Shown: piece after piece, positions 17,472-29,263 of the stretch
Position numbering within the stretch: position 1 is the stretch's first letter
Layout: each line of letters opens with the position of its first letter
DNA from: Duganella sp.
Lineage (GTDB): Bacteria > Pseudomonadota > Gammaproteobacteria > Burkholderiales > Burkholderiaceae_D
DNA: 64,000 nt
Reading direction: 5' to 3'
Assembly: GCA_026225475.1 (NCBI GenBank)
Contig: JAMFSU010000131.1
Coordinates: forward strand, 1 to 64,000
Position numbers and translations under genes: made by a program
The notes under the pieces: generated by a model
What the model was told of the DNA's origin: nothing
What the model saw: only the letters and a program-made list of their open reading frames with translations
The model's database searches: none

Positions 17472-17541
17472 AGAATGATTTGGCGTTGTTTGCAGGGTGT
17501 GGCAAGCCGGGGTGTCGTAATGAATTTTCAGGGGGTTGTTG

Positions 17542-18123
17542 ATGGCTAAGAAAAGCGTGATTACCGAAGCGCAAGAGATTCAGTTGGCCATTGAGCTGAT
17601 TAATTTGGGTGCGCGGCTTCAATTATTGGAGTCGGAGACCTCGCTTTCACGCGAACGTCTTCTGAAGCTGTATAAAGAACTCAAGGGCGTATCACCGCCG
17701 AAGGGGATGTTGCCGTTTTCGACCGATTGGTTCATTACCTGGCAACCGAACATTCATTCCTCGCTGTTCATCAATATTCATCGCTATCTGGTCGAATATG
17801 CCAAGATTTCTGGCATCGAAGCTGTGATGAAGGCCTATAAGCTGTATCTGGAGCAGGCTGGTCAGGTTGCTGATGGTGATGAGTCGGTGTTGTCGTTGAC
17901 GCGCGCCTGGACACTGGTACGTTTCTTTGAGAGCAAGATGCTCACCACTACCGCCTGCAGCCGCTGCAGTGGACACTTTGTGGTGCACCGTCTGGATCTG
18001 CATCAGGATTACTTGTGCGGTCTATGTCATATGCCTTCACGCGCCGGTAAGACCAAGAAAGCCAAGGACGCAATCGCCTTGCCGCAACTCACTGCTGCCG
18101 TGCCTATGGTTGCGCTTGCCTGA
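17542..18123 (+). CDS. flhC: Flagellar transcriptional activator FlhC
   Basis: A 193-residue FlhC. The N-terminal region contains LINLGARLQLLESETSLSRE and LYKELKGVSPPKGMLPFS, and the zinc site appears as CSRC and CGLC in the C-terminal third (two CxxC pairs about 20 residues apart). FlhC provides most of the DNA contacts of FlhD4C2. ATG 17542 was chosen because GGGGGTTG lies just upstream. The C-terminal tail is basic, then Ala/Val-rich. Confidence 0.95.
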   Translation: MAKKSVITEAQEIQLAIELINLGARLQLLESETSLSRERLLKLYKELKGVSPPKGMLPFSTDWFITWQPNIHSSLFINIHRYLVEYAKISGIEAVMKAYKLYLEQAGQVADGDESVLSLTRAWTLVRFFESKMLTTTACSRCSGHFVVHRLDLHQDYLCGLCHMPSRAGKTKKAKDAIALPQLTAAVPMVALA

Positions 18124-18210
18124 AGCATTGTCGCAACAGAATACTTGTCGAACGCGTAGAACGCAGTTCATCCAAACATCGGCTTTTTGCATAAGGGCTT
18201 GGGAGCCGAT

Positions 18211-18987
18211 ATGAGTGTCGCGCCGCGCAGATCACTTCTGCAAGCCCCTGCAATTGAGGCTCTAATCATCTTGTGTTTCGCACTGCTGCTGGCCATTCTG
18301 GCGGGCAAGGCAGTTGATCACTTCAGTGGTATCCGCTTGTCTCCCCTCCCGTTTGCGTTCCTGCATGGTGCGTTGGCCGCTGCAATTGCGTATTGGCGTC
18401 GCATGGCATTCTGGTGGGTGCCAATATTGCTGCTGTTTTCACCTGCGGCGGCCTTGATGAACACCTTGCAGTTGCCGCCAACCTTGTTTCTAGCCATTTT
18501 CCTGTTTTTGTTGCTGCTGTTCTGGTCTACCTTTCGCAGTCAGGTGCCTTATTATCCGTCCGGACTGGCGGTATGGCAGGCAGTGGCCGCGTTGCTACCG
18601 CAAGATAGGCCAGTGCAGGCGATCGATATTGGTAGTGGCTTGGGCGGGGCTGTCATGTATCTGTCTCGTTTGCGTCCGGACAGCCGTTTCGTCGGTATTG
18701 AACTGGCACCATTGCCATGGCTGCTCAGCCATTTGCGCGCTCGGTTCAGTCGCAGTCGGGGGCAATTTGTGCGCGGTGACTATACCTTGCTCGATTTCGC
18801 CGAGTTTGATGCCATCTTTGCCTATCTGTCGCCGGCAGCGATGCTCGCGCTGTGGCAAAAGGCCAGGGCGGAGATGCGTCCAGGCAGCTTGTTGATGAGT
18901 TATGAATTCATCATTGAGGATGTGGCGCCAGATGTTGTCATTTATCCCAAGGTGGGTGGCCCAGCATTGTATGTTTGGCATATGTAA
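18211..18987 (+). CDS. Membrane-anchored class I SAM-dependent methyltransferase in the flagellar block
   Basis: A 258-residue protein from ATG 18211, preceded by GGGAG. Three or four hydrophobic segments fill residues about 10-115 (IEALIILCFALLLAILAG, LHGALAAAIAYW, WWVPILLLFSPAAALM, LFLAIFLFLLLLFW). A Rossmann methyltransferase domain follows: IDIGSGLGGAVMYLS (motif I), FVGIELAPLPW, and FVRGDYTLLDFAEFDAIFAYLSP. It would modify a substrate at the membrane. It lies between flhC and motA on the same strand, with 87 bp and 215 bp gaps, suggesting but not proving a motility role. No known flagellar methyltransferase (FliB, CheR) is recognisable in it. Confidence 0.78.
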   Translation: MSVAPRRSLLQAPAIEALIILCFALLLAILAGKAVDHFSGIRLSPLPFAFLHGALAAAIAYWRRMAFWWVPILLLFSPAAALMNTLQLPPTLFLAIFLFLLLLFWSTFRSQVPYYPSGLAVWQAVAALLPQDRPVQAIDIGSGLGGAVMYLSRLRPDSRFVGIELAPLPWLLSHLRARFSRSRGQFVRGDYTLLDFAEFDAIFAYLSPAAMLALWQKARAEMRPGSLLMSYEFIIEDVAPDVVIYPKVGGPALYVWHM

Positions 18988-19202
18988 CTAGAATCAAGTT
19001 GATAAATAGGCATGCTATTTATGAAATAAGTTCTAAAATAATCGTGTTACATTCCCCCCCGTTATCAAGTTTTTATCTTTGCTGTCGTAATTAGAAATGT
19101 AAGCGCTTTTTCGTTCATGTATTCCATCGTTTGTTTGTGATGTTTGCATGTAACCTGAACGCTGGAAAAACCATTGAACGCCACTGGGACGGGAGCAGGC
19201 AC

Positions 19203-20063
19203 TTGCTAGTTATTATTGGATATATCATTGTTATGCTGTCCGTCTTCGGTGGCTTTGCCATGGCAGGCGGGCATCTCGGGGCATTGCTCCAGCCGATTGA
19301 GTTGTTGATGATCGGTGGCGCAGCGGGCGGCGCCTTTCTGGTCGGCAATAATGGCAAGGCGATCAGGGCCACTCTCAAGGCGTTGCCGACGGTCTTCAAA
19401 GGTTCTATGTACACCAAGGCGCTCTACATGGAGTTGATGTCCTTGTTGTTCGAGATCTTGACCAAGTCGCGTAAGGAAGGCTTGATGTCGATCGAAGGCG
19501 ATATCGAGGAGCCTGAATCCAGCCCTATCTTCAGCAAGTATCCCGGCGTGCTGGCCAACCATCACTTGATCGAATTCATGACCGACTATCTGCGACTGAT
19601 GGTGTCGGGCAACATGGATGCTTTTCAGATCGAAAACCTGATGGACAACGAAATCGAAACCCATCATCACGAAGGTGAAATTCCTGTCCATTGTATTGCC
19701 AAGCTGGGTGACGGTATGCCCGCGTTTGGTATTGTGGCTGCGGTGATGGGCGTGGTGCACACGATGGAGTCGGTGGGTATTCCGCCATCCGAACTGGGTA
19801 TGCTGATTGCGCATGCGCTGGTCGGTACCTTCCTCGGTATTCTGCTGGCTTACGGCTTCGTTGGACCACTGTCGAGTTTGCTGGAACAAAAGCTGCACGA
19901 ATCGACCAAGATTTACCAATGCGTCAAGGTGACCTTGCTGGCCAGCTTGAACGGATATGCCCCTGCCTTGTCGATCGAGTTTGGTCGTAAGGTGCTGTTC
20001 TCGACCGAACGTCCATCGTTCCTGGAGCTGGAAGAGCACGTCAAGCAAGCCAAGAGCAAGTAA
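19203..20063 (+). CDS. motA: Flagellar stator protein MotA
   Basis: A 286-residue proton-channel stator subunit. The best start is TTG 19203, because GGGAGCAGG precedes it and translation then begins LLVIIGYIIVMLSVFGGFAMAGG in the manner of E. coli MotA; longer frames from 19131 add 24 unrelated residues. Typical segments are LLMIGGAAGGAFLVGNNGKA, the cytoplasmic loop, and AKLGDGMPAFGIVAAVMGVVH with the conserved Pro of the channel. Four membrane helices are visible. It is followed 33 bp later by motB. Confidence 0.95.
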   Translation: MLVIIGYIIVMLSVFGGFAMAGGHLGALLQPIELLMIGGAAGGAFLVGNNGKAIRATLKALPTVFKGSMYTKALYMELMSLLFEILTKSRKEGLMSIEGDIEEPESSPIFSKYPGVLANHHLIEFMTDYLRLMVSGNMDAFQIENLMDNEIETHHHEGEIPVHCIAKLGDGMPAFGIVAAVMGVVHTMESVGIPPSELGMLIAHALVGTFLGILLAYGFVGPLSSLLEQKLHESTKIYQCVKVTLLASLNGYAPALSIEFGRKVLFSTERPSFLELEEHVKQAKSK

Positions 20064-20096
20064 TCCGATATGACCAGTTACCAGCAGGAGTAAGGC

Positions 20097-21029
20097 ATGG
20101 CCGACGAAGGGCTACGTCCCATAATTGTCAAACGCATCAAGAAGGGTGGCGGCGGCCACCATGGCGGCGCTTGGAAGATCGCTTATGCCGACTTCGTGAC
20201 CGCGATGATGGCGTTCTTCTTGCTGATGTGGTTGCTCGGCTCGACCGCCAAGGGCGACCTCAACGGCATTGCCGAATATTTTAAAACGCCATTGAAGGTC
20301 GCCATGGCAGGTGGCTCCGGTAGCGGTGACGCCAATACGGTGTTGCCTGGTGGCGGCAAGGATCTGACCCGGCAGGAAGGGCAGTTGCGCAAGGGCGAGA
20401 ATGATGTCGTCAACAAGCGCAGCGTGCGCGCTGCCCAGGCCGAGCTGGAAAAAGCCGAGCGCGCCAAACTGGATGAGCTCAAAAAGAAGATTGAAAAGGC
20501 CATTGACGCCAGTCCGACGCTCAAGCAATTCAAGAATCAGTTGTTGATCGACATCACTACCGAAGGTTTGCGGATTCAGATTGTTGATGAAAAGAACCGC
20601 CCAATGTTTGCGCTGGCCAGTGCCCAGTTGCAGCCTTATACGCGGGAAATTCTGCGCGAAATCGGCAAGACGCTCAACGATGTGCCGAACAAGATCAGCT
20701 TGTCGGGGCACACCGATGCCACGCCTTTTTCCAACGGTGAAAAAGGCTACAGCAACTGGGAATTGTCGGCTGACCGTGCCAATGCCTCGCGGCGCGAACT
20801 GATTTTGGGCGGCATGGACGAATCCAAGGTGTTGCGCGTGGTCGGTTTGTCGTCGGCGGTGCTGTTGGATAAGGAAGACCCGTTCAATCCTATCAATCGG
20901 CGTATCAGCATTATTGTGATGAACAAGAAGGCTGAGGAATTGGTGGAGAGCAATGGCAGTGCTTCGGCGATGGATGTGTCGTCGAACTCGGATGTTAAAG
21001 AAGGTTTGAGCGCTCCAGACAAGAAGTAA
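20097..21029 (+). CDS. motB: Flagellar motor protein MotB
   Basis: A 310-residue stator subunit. KIAYADFVTAMMAFFLLMWLLG is the single membrane helix region with the proton-binding Asp32, the same number as in E. coli. The periplasmic OmpA-like peptidoglycan-binding domain is at about 150-290 (LSGHTDATPFSNGE, ELSADRANASRREL, NRRISIIVMNKKAEE). CAGGAGTAAGGC gives a strong ribosome-binding site. It is the partner of motA. Confidence 0.96.
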   Translation: MADEGLRPIIVKRIKKGGGGHHGGAWKIAYADFVTAMMAFFLLMWLLGSTAKGDLNGIAEYFKTPLKVAMAGGSGSGDANTVLPGGGKDLTRQEGQLRKGENDVVNKRSVRAAQAELEKAERAKLDELKKKIEKAIDASPTLKQFKNQLLIDITTEGLRIQIVDEKNRPMFALASAQLQPYTREILREIGKTLNDVPNKISLSGHTDATPFSNGEKGYSNWELSADRANASRRELILGGMDESKVLRVVGLSSAVLLDKEDPFNPINRRISIIVMNKKAEELVESNGSASAMDVSSNSDVKEGLSAPDKK

Positions 21030-21072
21030 CTGGATTTTCAACAACAGGCCCAATTGAGAAGGAGGGCTTTGT

Positions 21073-21627
21073 ATGGCATCACAAAAAATGCTGCAAGAAC
21101 TCAAGCGCTTGCTGCTCGATACGGCTAGTGGCGGTAGTCGGCAGTTGACGGAAGTGGAAGCGGATCTGGTGCAAACCAATATCCTGCTGGGCGAAGCCAT
21201 CGAAAAGCTCGGATCGAGCTTCATGGAGTTGCACACGGCCGTGCTGGCACAGCAAAAGGAAATCGAATTGCTGATGGCGGGCAAGGGCTGCCTCGATGCC
21301 GATGACATTGCACGCCTCAAGACCATACAGGACGAAATTACGTCGCACGTCAATACCGCTGTGACCGGACTGCAGTTTCAGGATATGACCAGCCAATTGC
21401 TGGAGCGTATTGTGCGCCGTGTCATCGGCTTGCGCGATGCCTTGGGTGTACTGAGCGCCAATAGTTTTGAAATTACCCCAGACCATACGCAATCGGTGGA
21501 GGCGCTTGAAGGGCTGCTCAAGAATACCGTCGAATCGATGGAGGAGCGCCTTACCGCATTGGAAAATGGTCTGTGGAAAACCGTGAGGCAGACACGGATG
21601 GAAAGCGGTGATATCGAATTATTTTGA
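21073..21627 (+). CDS. Short CheZ-like protein phosphatase candidate
   Basis: A 184-residue, almost entirely helical protein located between motB and cheY. It contains GLQFQDMTSQLLERIV at residues 99-114; the D104-x3-Q108 pair matches the catalytic Asp/Gln motif of CheZ (PQFQDLTGQVIKR region). The C-terminus, ESGDIELF, is a short acidic-hydrophobic peptide like the CheY-binding tail of CheZ. It would dephosphorylate CheY-P. It is shorter than E. coli CheZ (214 residues) and lies outside the usual cheYZ order, so I leave the symbol blank. Strong AGAAGGAGGGC site before the start. Confidence 0.72.
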   Translation: MASQKMLQELKRLLLDTASGGSRQLTEVEADLVQTNILLGEAIEKLGSSFMELHTAVLAQQKEIELLMAGKGCLDADDIARLKTIQDEITSHVNTAVTGLQFQDMTSQLLERIVRRVIGLRDALGVLSANSFEITPDHTQSVEALEGLLKNTVESMEERLTALENGLWKTVRQTRMESGDIELF

Positions 21628-21673
21628 TTGATCGCGTTCCAAAGCGCAGATTTGAATCTGATTATTTGATTCC

Positions 21674-21696
21674 AATCAGTCTAGGCTGATTTTAAT
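21674..21696 (+). terminator. Weak terminator-like hairpin between the CheZ-like gene and cheY
   Basis: AATCAGT (21674-21680) can pair with GCTGATT (21685-21691), with one U-G wobble, around the loop CTAG, followed by TTAATT. Short stem and poor T tract, so at most partial termination before cheY. Confidence 0.35.
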
Positions 21697-21776
21697 TGCG
21701 CTTTAGTAATTTTTGATAATGGATGCGGCATAATGTTGTTTGACGCGTATCCGCATATGTAGAACAGGGAGTAATG

Positions 21777-22142
21777 ATGTCTAAAACAATTCTTGCGGTA
21801 GACGATTCGGGGTCCTTGCGCCAGATGGTGGTGTTCAGCCTGAAGGCCGCCGGTTACCAAGTTACCGAAGCGGTAGATGGGCAAGATGCGCTGGACAAGG
21901 CAAAGCTGCAGACCTTTGATTTGGTGCTGACCGATCAGAACATGCCGCGTATGGATGGCTTGACCCTGATCCGCTCGCTACGCACGTTGACCAGCTATCA
22001 ACGGGTTCCTATCCTGATGTTGACCACCGAATTCAGTGATGAAATGAAGGCTAAGGGCAAGGCTGCAGGTGCCAATGGCTGGCTGGTCAAACCATTTGAT
22101 CCGCAACGGCTGACTGAAGTGGTCAAAAAAGTGATCGGCTAG
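21777..22142 (+). CDS. cheY: Chemotaxis response regulator CheY
   Basis: A 121-residue single receiver domain. Acidic pocket D9-D10, phosphoacceptor D53 (LVLTDQNMPRMDG), T83 in LMLTTE and K105 in VKPFDP are all present. Phosphorylated by CheA, it binds the flagellar switch FliM. Two adjacent ATG codons exist; 21777 is chosen because AGGGAG is 5 bases away (2 from the other). It is followed 54 bp later by cheA. Confidence 0.94.
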   Translation: MSKTILAVDDSGSLRQMVVFSLKAAGYQVTEAVDGQDALDKAKLQTFDLVLTDQNMPRMDGLTLIRSLRTLTSYQRVPILMLTTEFSDEMKAKGKAAGANGWLVKPFDPQRLTEVVKKVIG

Positions 22143-22196
22143 TGTCCATCGCCCACGCTAAAAATATATCAAGAGCATCTATGATGGAGCCCAATC

Positions 22197-24326
22197 ATGA
22201 CCATTGATATGAGCCAGTTTTTCCAGGTGTTTTTCGACGAGGCCGAAGAAGGCCTGGCCGAAATGGAAAAGCTTCTGCTGGCCGTTGATGTGGCAGATCC
22301 TGACGACGAAGATCTGAACGCGATTTTTCGCGCTGCCCATTCAATCAAGGGTGGCTCGGCCACGTTTGGCCTGACCGATATCACGGAAGTCACACACGTC
22401 TTGGAGTCTTTGCTCGACCGCATTCGTCAGGGCCAGATGGCCTTGACGAGTCAACATGTCGACGCCTTTCTGGCTGCCAAGGATATTATCAAGTCGATGC
22501 TCGATGGCCATCGCCATGGTGCCACTGTTGACCTTGAGGCTGTTGCCGATGTGCGCATGCTGCTGCAATCGCTGTCCGAAGGTGGTGGCAAGAAGACTGC
22601 TGCGCCGCAGGCGCTGGTGGGACCTGGCGGTGTGAGCCGTTATCGCGTCGAGTTGCCGCAATTGGGCGAGCGCGAAACCGAGGCACTTCAGCAGGAACTG
22701 GGTTTGCTCGGCAAGGTCGAGAAGCTGGCCGCAGAAGGCAGTCTTTGCGTGTTCGTCGTTGACACTGCCAAGGGCGTTGACAGCATTATTGAAATTTGCT
22801 CATTTTTGGTCAGCACTGATGATCTCAAGGTGTCGCAAGCAGTGGCTGCGCCATCGAAAGAAGAGCAACAGGGTTACGGTTTCTTTGCGCCATTCGTGCC
22901 GCAGGATGCGACCGATGAAGAGCGCGGCTATGGTTTCTTCGCGCCGTTTGTACCTGCCAATGCGACTGATCGCGAGCGCGGTTATGGCTTCTTTGAACCA
23001 TTTGTGCCGCTGGGTGATACTGAGCAAGGCAAATTGCAAGCTGCGCAAGCAATTGCAGCGCAGGGCGCGCATGCCGATCATGATGATGCATCGGCAACCG
23101 GCGACCATGAAAAGAAAAAGCCGGCAGTGGCGGTCCACGAATCCTCATCGATTCGTGTCGGCATTGAAAAGGTCGATCAACTGATCAATCTGGTCGGCGA
23201 ACTGGTGATTACACAGGCAATGATCGAGCAGCGCACTGGCGCACTCGATCCAATGTTGTACGAGCATCTGCTCAACAGTGTCAGCCAGCTCACACGCAAT
23301 ACCCGCGATTTGCAAGAGTCGGTGATGTCGATCCGCATGATGCCGATGGATTACGTCTTTTCGCGTTTCCCGCGCATGGTACGTGATCTGGCGGCCAAGC
23401 TTGGCAAGCGCGTCGAATTCGTTACGCATGGTGCGGCCACCGAACTCGATAAGGGCTTGATCGAACGCATCGTCGATCCGCTCACGCATCTGGTGCGCAA
23501 CAGTATTGATCATGGCATTGAAGTGCCGGAGGTTCGCTTGACGGCAGGCAAGGCTGATTTCGGTACCTTGTCACTATCGGCCGAACATCAGGGCGGCAAT
23601 ATCATCATCGAAGTCACCGACGACGGTGGCGGTTTGAATCGCGACAAGATTTTGGCCAAGGCCAAGCAACAAGGCATGGCAGTGTCGGATAGCCTGAGTG
23701 ACAACGAAGTGTGGTTGCTGATTTTCGAACCTGGCTTTTCGACCGCTGAACAGGTGACCGACGTTTCCGGCCGCGGTGTAGGCATGGACGTGGTCAAACG
23801 TAATATTCTGGCCATGGGTGGTGCGGTTGAAATTCGCTCCAGCAAGGGCTTTGGCACTACGATTTCTATTTCGCTGCCGTTGACGCTGGCAATCCTCGAT
23901 GGCATGTCGATTCGCATCGGCCACGAGATTTATATTTTGCCGTTGGGTTACGTGGTCGAGTCGCTGCAACCAGCTACGCAAGACATCAAGGAAATCAGCG
24001 GGCAGGGCCAGGTGATCAAGGTCCGTGGTGAGTATTTGCCATTGATTCCGTTGTATCAGATTTTCAATATCGAGCCGACCTTTACCGACCCATCACAGGG
24101 ATTGGTGGTGATTTTAGAGTCGAACGGTAAAAAAGCAGCATTGTTCGTCGATGATTTGATCGGACAGCAGCAAATTGTTGTCAAGAACCTAGAATCCAAT
24201 TATCGTAAGGTGGCAGGGATATCTGGTGCTACTATTCTGGGTGACGGAGGCGTTGCCTTGATTATCGATGTTGCCGCTTTACTGCGATCAAGCCGGCTAA
24301 TGAGCGATGAATCTGTATTTTCCTGA
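22197..24326 (+). CDS. cheA: Chemotaxis histidine kinase CheA
   Basis: A 709-residue kinase. P1 Hpt domain with phosphorylated His48 in RAAHSIKGGSATFG. A middle region (about 140-210) fits a CheY-binding domain. Residues 226-279 are three 18-residue repeats containing GYGFF. The dimerisation domain begins near 320 (IRVGIEKVDQLINLVGELVI), and the ATPase domain has HLVRNSIDHGIE (N box), EVTDDGGGLN, the GFSTAEQVTDVSGRGVGMDV G box and GTTISISLPLT. A CheW-like domain closes the protein. It phosphorylates CheY in response to receptors; no receptor gene is in the window. Coupled with cheY and cheW. Confidence 0.96.
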   Translation: MTIDMSQFFQVFFDEAEEGLAEMEKLLLAVDVADPDDEDLNAIFRAAHSIKGGSATFGLTDITEVTHVLESLLDRIRQGQMALTSQHVDAFLAAKDIIKSMLDGHRHGATVDLEAVADVRMLLQSLSEGGGKKTAAPQALVGPGGVSRYRVELPQLGERETEALQQELGLLGKVEKLAAEGSLCVFVVDTAKGVDSIIEICSFLVSTDDLKVSQAVAAPSKEEQQGYGFFAPFVPQDATDEERGYGFFAPFVPANATDRERGYGFFEPFVPLGDTEQGKLQAAQAIAAQGAHADHDDASATGDHEKKKPAVAVHESSSIRVGIEKVDQLINLVGELVITQAMIEQRTGALDPMLYEHLLNSVSQLTRNTRDLQESVMSIRMMPMDYVFSRFPRMVRDLAAKLGKRVEFVTHGAATELDKGLIERIVDPLTHLVRNSIDHGIEVPEVRLTAGKADFGTLSLSAEHQGGNIIIEVTDDGGGLNRDKILAKAKQQGMAVSDSLSDNEVWLLIFEPGFSTAEQVTDVSGRGVGMDVVKRNILAMGGAVEIRSSKGFGTTISISLPLTLAILDGMSIRIGHEIYILPLGYVVESLQPATQDIKEISGQGQVIKVRGEYLPLIPLYQIFNIEPTFTDPSQGLVVILESNGKKAALFVDDLIGQQQIVVKNLESNYRKVAGISGATILGDGGVALIIDVAALLRSSRLMSDESVFS
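22872..23033 (+). repeat. Three tandem 54-bp (18-residue) repeats inside cheA
   Basis: Units begin at 22872, 22926 and 22980, each encoding GYGFFxPFVP followed by a variable acidic linker (QDATDEER, ANATDRER, LGDTEQGK). The period is exactly 18 codons. The third unit has E for A at position 6. The DNA of the copies differs at many third positions, so the amplification is not recent. Confidence 0.9.
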
Positions 24327-24347
24327 TTTTTTATAAGGGCCATTATT

Positions 24348-24854
24348 ATGTCAGACAACATGTCGAAAAATATTTCCGGCTTTGGCGAAAAAGCCGATAG
24401 CACCGGGAATGAATTCCTCGCCTTCACCCTAGGCAAGGAAGAGTACGGTATCGATATCCTGAAGGTTCAGGAAATCCGCGGTTACGAAGCGGTGACCCGG
24501 ATTGCCAATTCCCCAGAGTTCATCAAGGGTGTGGTCAATCTGCGTGGCATCATCGTGCCGATCGTTGATATGCGTATCAAATTCCAATTGGGCGAACCGA
24601 CTTATGACCAGTTCACGGTCGTGATCATCCTCAACATTTCTGGTCGCGTCGTCGGCATGGTGGTCGATAGCGTGTCCGATGTGATCACCTTGAATCCGGA
24701 ACAGATCAAGCCGGCGCCAGAGATGGGCACCACGTTTGATTCCGATTATCTGATCGGTCTGGGTACGCTCGACGAGCGTATGCTGATTCTGGTCGATATC
24801 GACAAGCTGATGTCGAGCGCCGACATGGGCTTGATCGAAAAGCTGGCTGCCTAA
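24348..24854 (+). CDS. cheW: Chemotaxis coupling protein CheW
   Basis: A 168-residue Che[32 protein letters not shown] in outline at residues 23-53, then [19 protein letters not shown] and the [10 protein letters not shown] strand. It links CheA to receptors at the cell pole. The N-terminal 20 residues are a polar extension. It begins 21 bp after cheA and ends the chemotaxis run, followed by a terminator. Confidence 0.95.
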   Translation: MSDNMSKNISGFGEKADSTGNEFLAFTLGKEEYGIDILKVQEIRGYEAVTRIANSPEFIKGVVNLRGIIVPIVDMRIKFQLGEPTYDQFTVVIILNISGRVVGMVVDSVSDVITLNPEQIKPAPEMGTTFDSDYLIGLGTLDERMLILVDIDKLMSSADMGLIEKLAA

Positions 24855-24994
24855 TCTGGCGAACTGACGATCGAGTCTGGCCAGTCTATGCTGGTCAAAT
24901 ACGGGCATAAGCTGCATGGCTCTGCGGCAAATGCTCGTATTTTTTCGTCTGCAATAAACTGCCAAAACAGCAGCTAAAAGCCTGCCAGTATGAA

Positions 24995-25019
24995 AAACGC
25001 CCCTGCAAAAGGGGCGTTT
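24995..25019. terminator. Bidirectional terminator after cheW
   Basis: AAACGCCCC (24995-25003) pairs with GGGGCGTTT (25011-25019) around TGCAAAA. On the minus strand the stem is followed by TTTTT, making it the stronger terminator for the convergent DUF2863-like gene; on the plus strand it ends cheW. Confidence 0.75.
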
Positions 25020-25037
25020 GACTTGGTGCTGCGGTCT

Positions 25038-26264
25038 CTAGTGGAAATGCTCATTGCTAGGGGGGGCATCTTCCGGCATTTCGGCGTGTACTAGATCGCC
25101 GTCGGCAGCCGGGAACAACGGCGTGCCGCAATCGTCACAAAACTCCATCGTATAGCGTTCTGCATGCAGCTTGATGTGCACGATGCCACATTCACGCAGC
25201 ACAGCCAGGACAGCTTCGATCGGTGTCTGGACCGTGTCCGGGGTCGCCATGTCACGCACTTCATCGCCATCCTCCTGCTCGTACAGCGGCCAGACGATAC
25301 CATATACAACGCCATCGTTGCCAGCCACGCTGAAGCCCACCCGGTACTCGTCAATCTGACCGTTGATATCTTCGCAAAAACTGCCAATATTGGCGTGCAA
25401 GTCGTTCGATGCCAGGCCTAGCGTATGCGTGAGGTAATGATCAGCGGCACGGATGGCAGCGGGGCGAATACGTTTGTCGGCTTCGCGACAGGCAAAATAG
25501 TATGGCTGCGGCAACAGTAATTCGACATTGCAGCCAGGTAGAAAACGCGTCAGCAAAGGCGTGGCCTGGGTAGTCCAGGCTTGCAGCGCGGCGGCCTTCA
25601 ACTGAACTACCGGAGCCGTCTCATCACTCTGCCAGCGATACAGCGGTGCGCCGCTAGGCACAGCCACGGCGGCAATCAAATAGCGGGTGTCGGCCAGGAA
25701 CGGTGCCGTGGGCGTATTTTCCAATGTTACCTGCGGTGCTTTCTGGGTCAGGGCTGCTTCGCCCATGCGTTGCGCCAGGCTGAAAACATCGGCATGGTGA
25801 CGCGGTAATTGTTCAATTGCATACAAGGTCGGCGCCAAGGCGACGCGCGCACCGTCGGCCAGCACATGTGCATGCAAATGTGCAAACAGGCCATTGTGCA
25901 GCTCGGCCGGCAGTGTGCCCGAGGCAATGCTGAAGCGGGTCCAGGCCAATACTGGCAGGGCTAGCAATTGCACTGTATAGAGTTTGCCATCGAATTCCAG
26001 CGCACAGGCTTCACTATTGGACTCAACTGCTTCGACCAGCACGTCATAGGCAATCAGATCAGATTTGAACAGCGTGTCCAGAGCGGCATCAATGACGCTC
26101 TGGTGATCACTCTTGAGCTGCTTGTGCAGTTGCAGATCCAGCGATCTTTCCCAGGCCCGGACTTCGATGCGGCCAGTGGAGCTGGCAACTGCCTGGGAGG
26201 CGTTGACTAAATGTTGGCTGTCAGCGGATAGTCGGGAGGAAGAACGTTTGGCGGGGCGGCGCAT
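25038..26264 (-). CDS. DUF2863-like protein of unknown function
   Basis: A 408-residue protein that I match by general layout to the betaproteobacterial DUF2863 family. It begins with a basic segment (MRRPAKRSSSRLSADS), has no signal peptide or clear membrane helix, and ends near EFCDDCGTPLFPAADGDLVHAEMPED, where CDDC could bind a metal. The central part has LLLPQPYYFACREADKRIRPAAI. The short spacing to the terminator suggests a single-gene unit, convergent with the chemotaxis genes. No function is known. Alternative: an uncharacterised protein outside that family. Confidence 0.65.
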   Translation of the reverse strand: MRRPAKRSSSRLSADSQHLVNASQAVASSTGRIEVRAWERSLDLQLHKQLKSDHQSVIDAALDTLFKSDLIAYDVLVEAVESNSEACALEFDGKLYTVQLLALPVLAWTRFSIASGTLPAELHNGLFAHLHAHVLADGARVALAPTLYAIEQLPRHHADVFSLAQRMGEAALTQKAPQVTLENTPTAPFLADTRYLIAAVAVPSGAPLYRWQSDETAPVVQLKAAALQAWTTQATPLLTRFLPGCNVELLLPQPYYFACREADKRIRPAAIRAADHYLTHTLGLASNDLHANIGSFCEDINGQIDEYRVGFSVAGNDGVVYGIVWPLYEQEDGDEVRDMATPDTVQTPIEAVLAVLRECGIVHIKLHAERYTMEFCDDCGTPLFPAADGDLVHAEMPEDAPPSNEHFH

Positions 26265-26377
26265 GATGAAATAGTGACAATCTAATGAAGTGAAATCCTA
26301 TTGTAGTTGATTCGACATCGGCCGGGGAGTTGCTGGTAGGCATATTATTTTGTCAACAGGTGCGAGAACCGGGCGAA

Positions 26378-26405
26378 AAAAACGCCGGTCGAAACCGGCG
26401 TTTTT
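26378..26405. terminator. Intrinsic terminator after acnA
   Basis: AACGCCGGT (26381-26389) and ACCGGCGTT (26394-26402) form a 9-bp stem around CGAA, extended by A/T pairs. On the minus strand it ends in a run of T, terminating acnA. Confidence 0.8.
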
Positions 26406-26439
26406 CTGCCCGAGCAAACGGGCCAGGGCAATGCTGTGC

Positions 26440-29133
<2,694 letters not shown>

Positions 29134-29263
29134 AGCCTCTTCTCCTTAGATTACAAATGGTATAAGTGGTTTTTTAACGCTACTGAGCTTTAATTTCGCT
29201 GCAAATACGGGACTGCAATGACTGCTTGATCGTGATGCAATTCGCTACATTACTGGCTGAGAC

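Noticed and set aside
18988..19202. A sigma-28 (FliA) promoter before motA
   Set aside because: A CCGTTATC-like -10 and A-rich -35 can be placed, but spacing and match are poor; not called.
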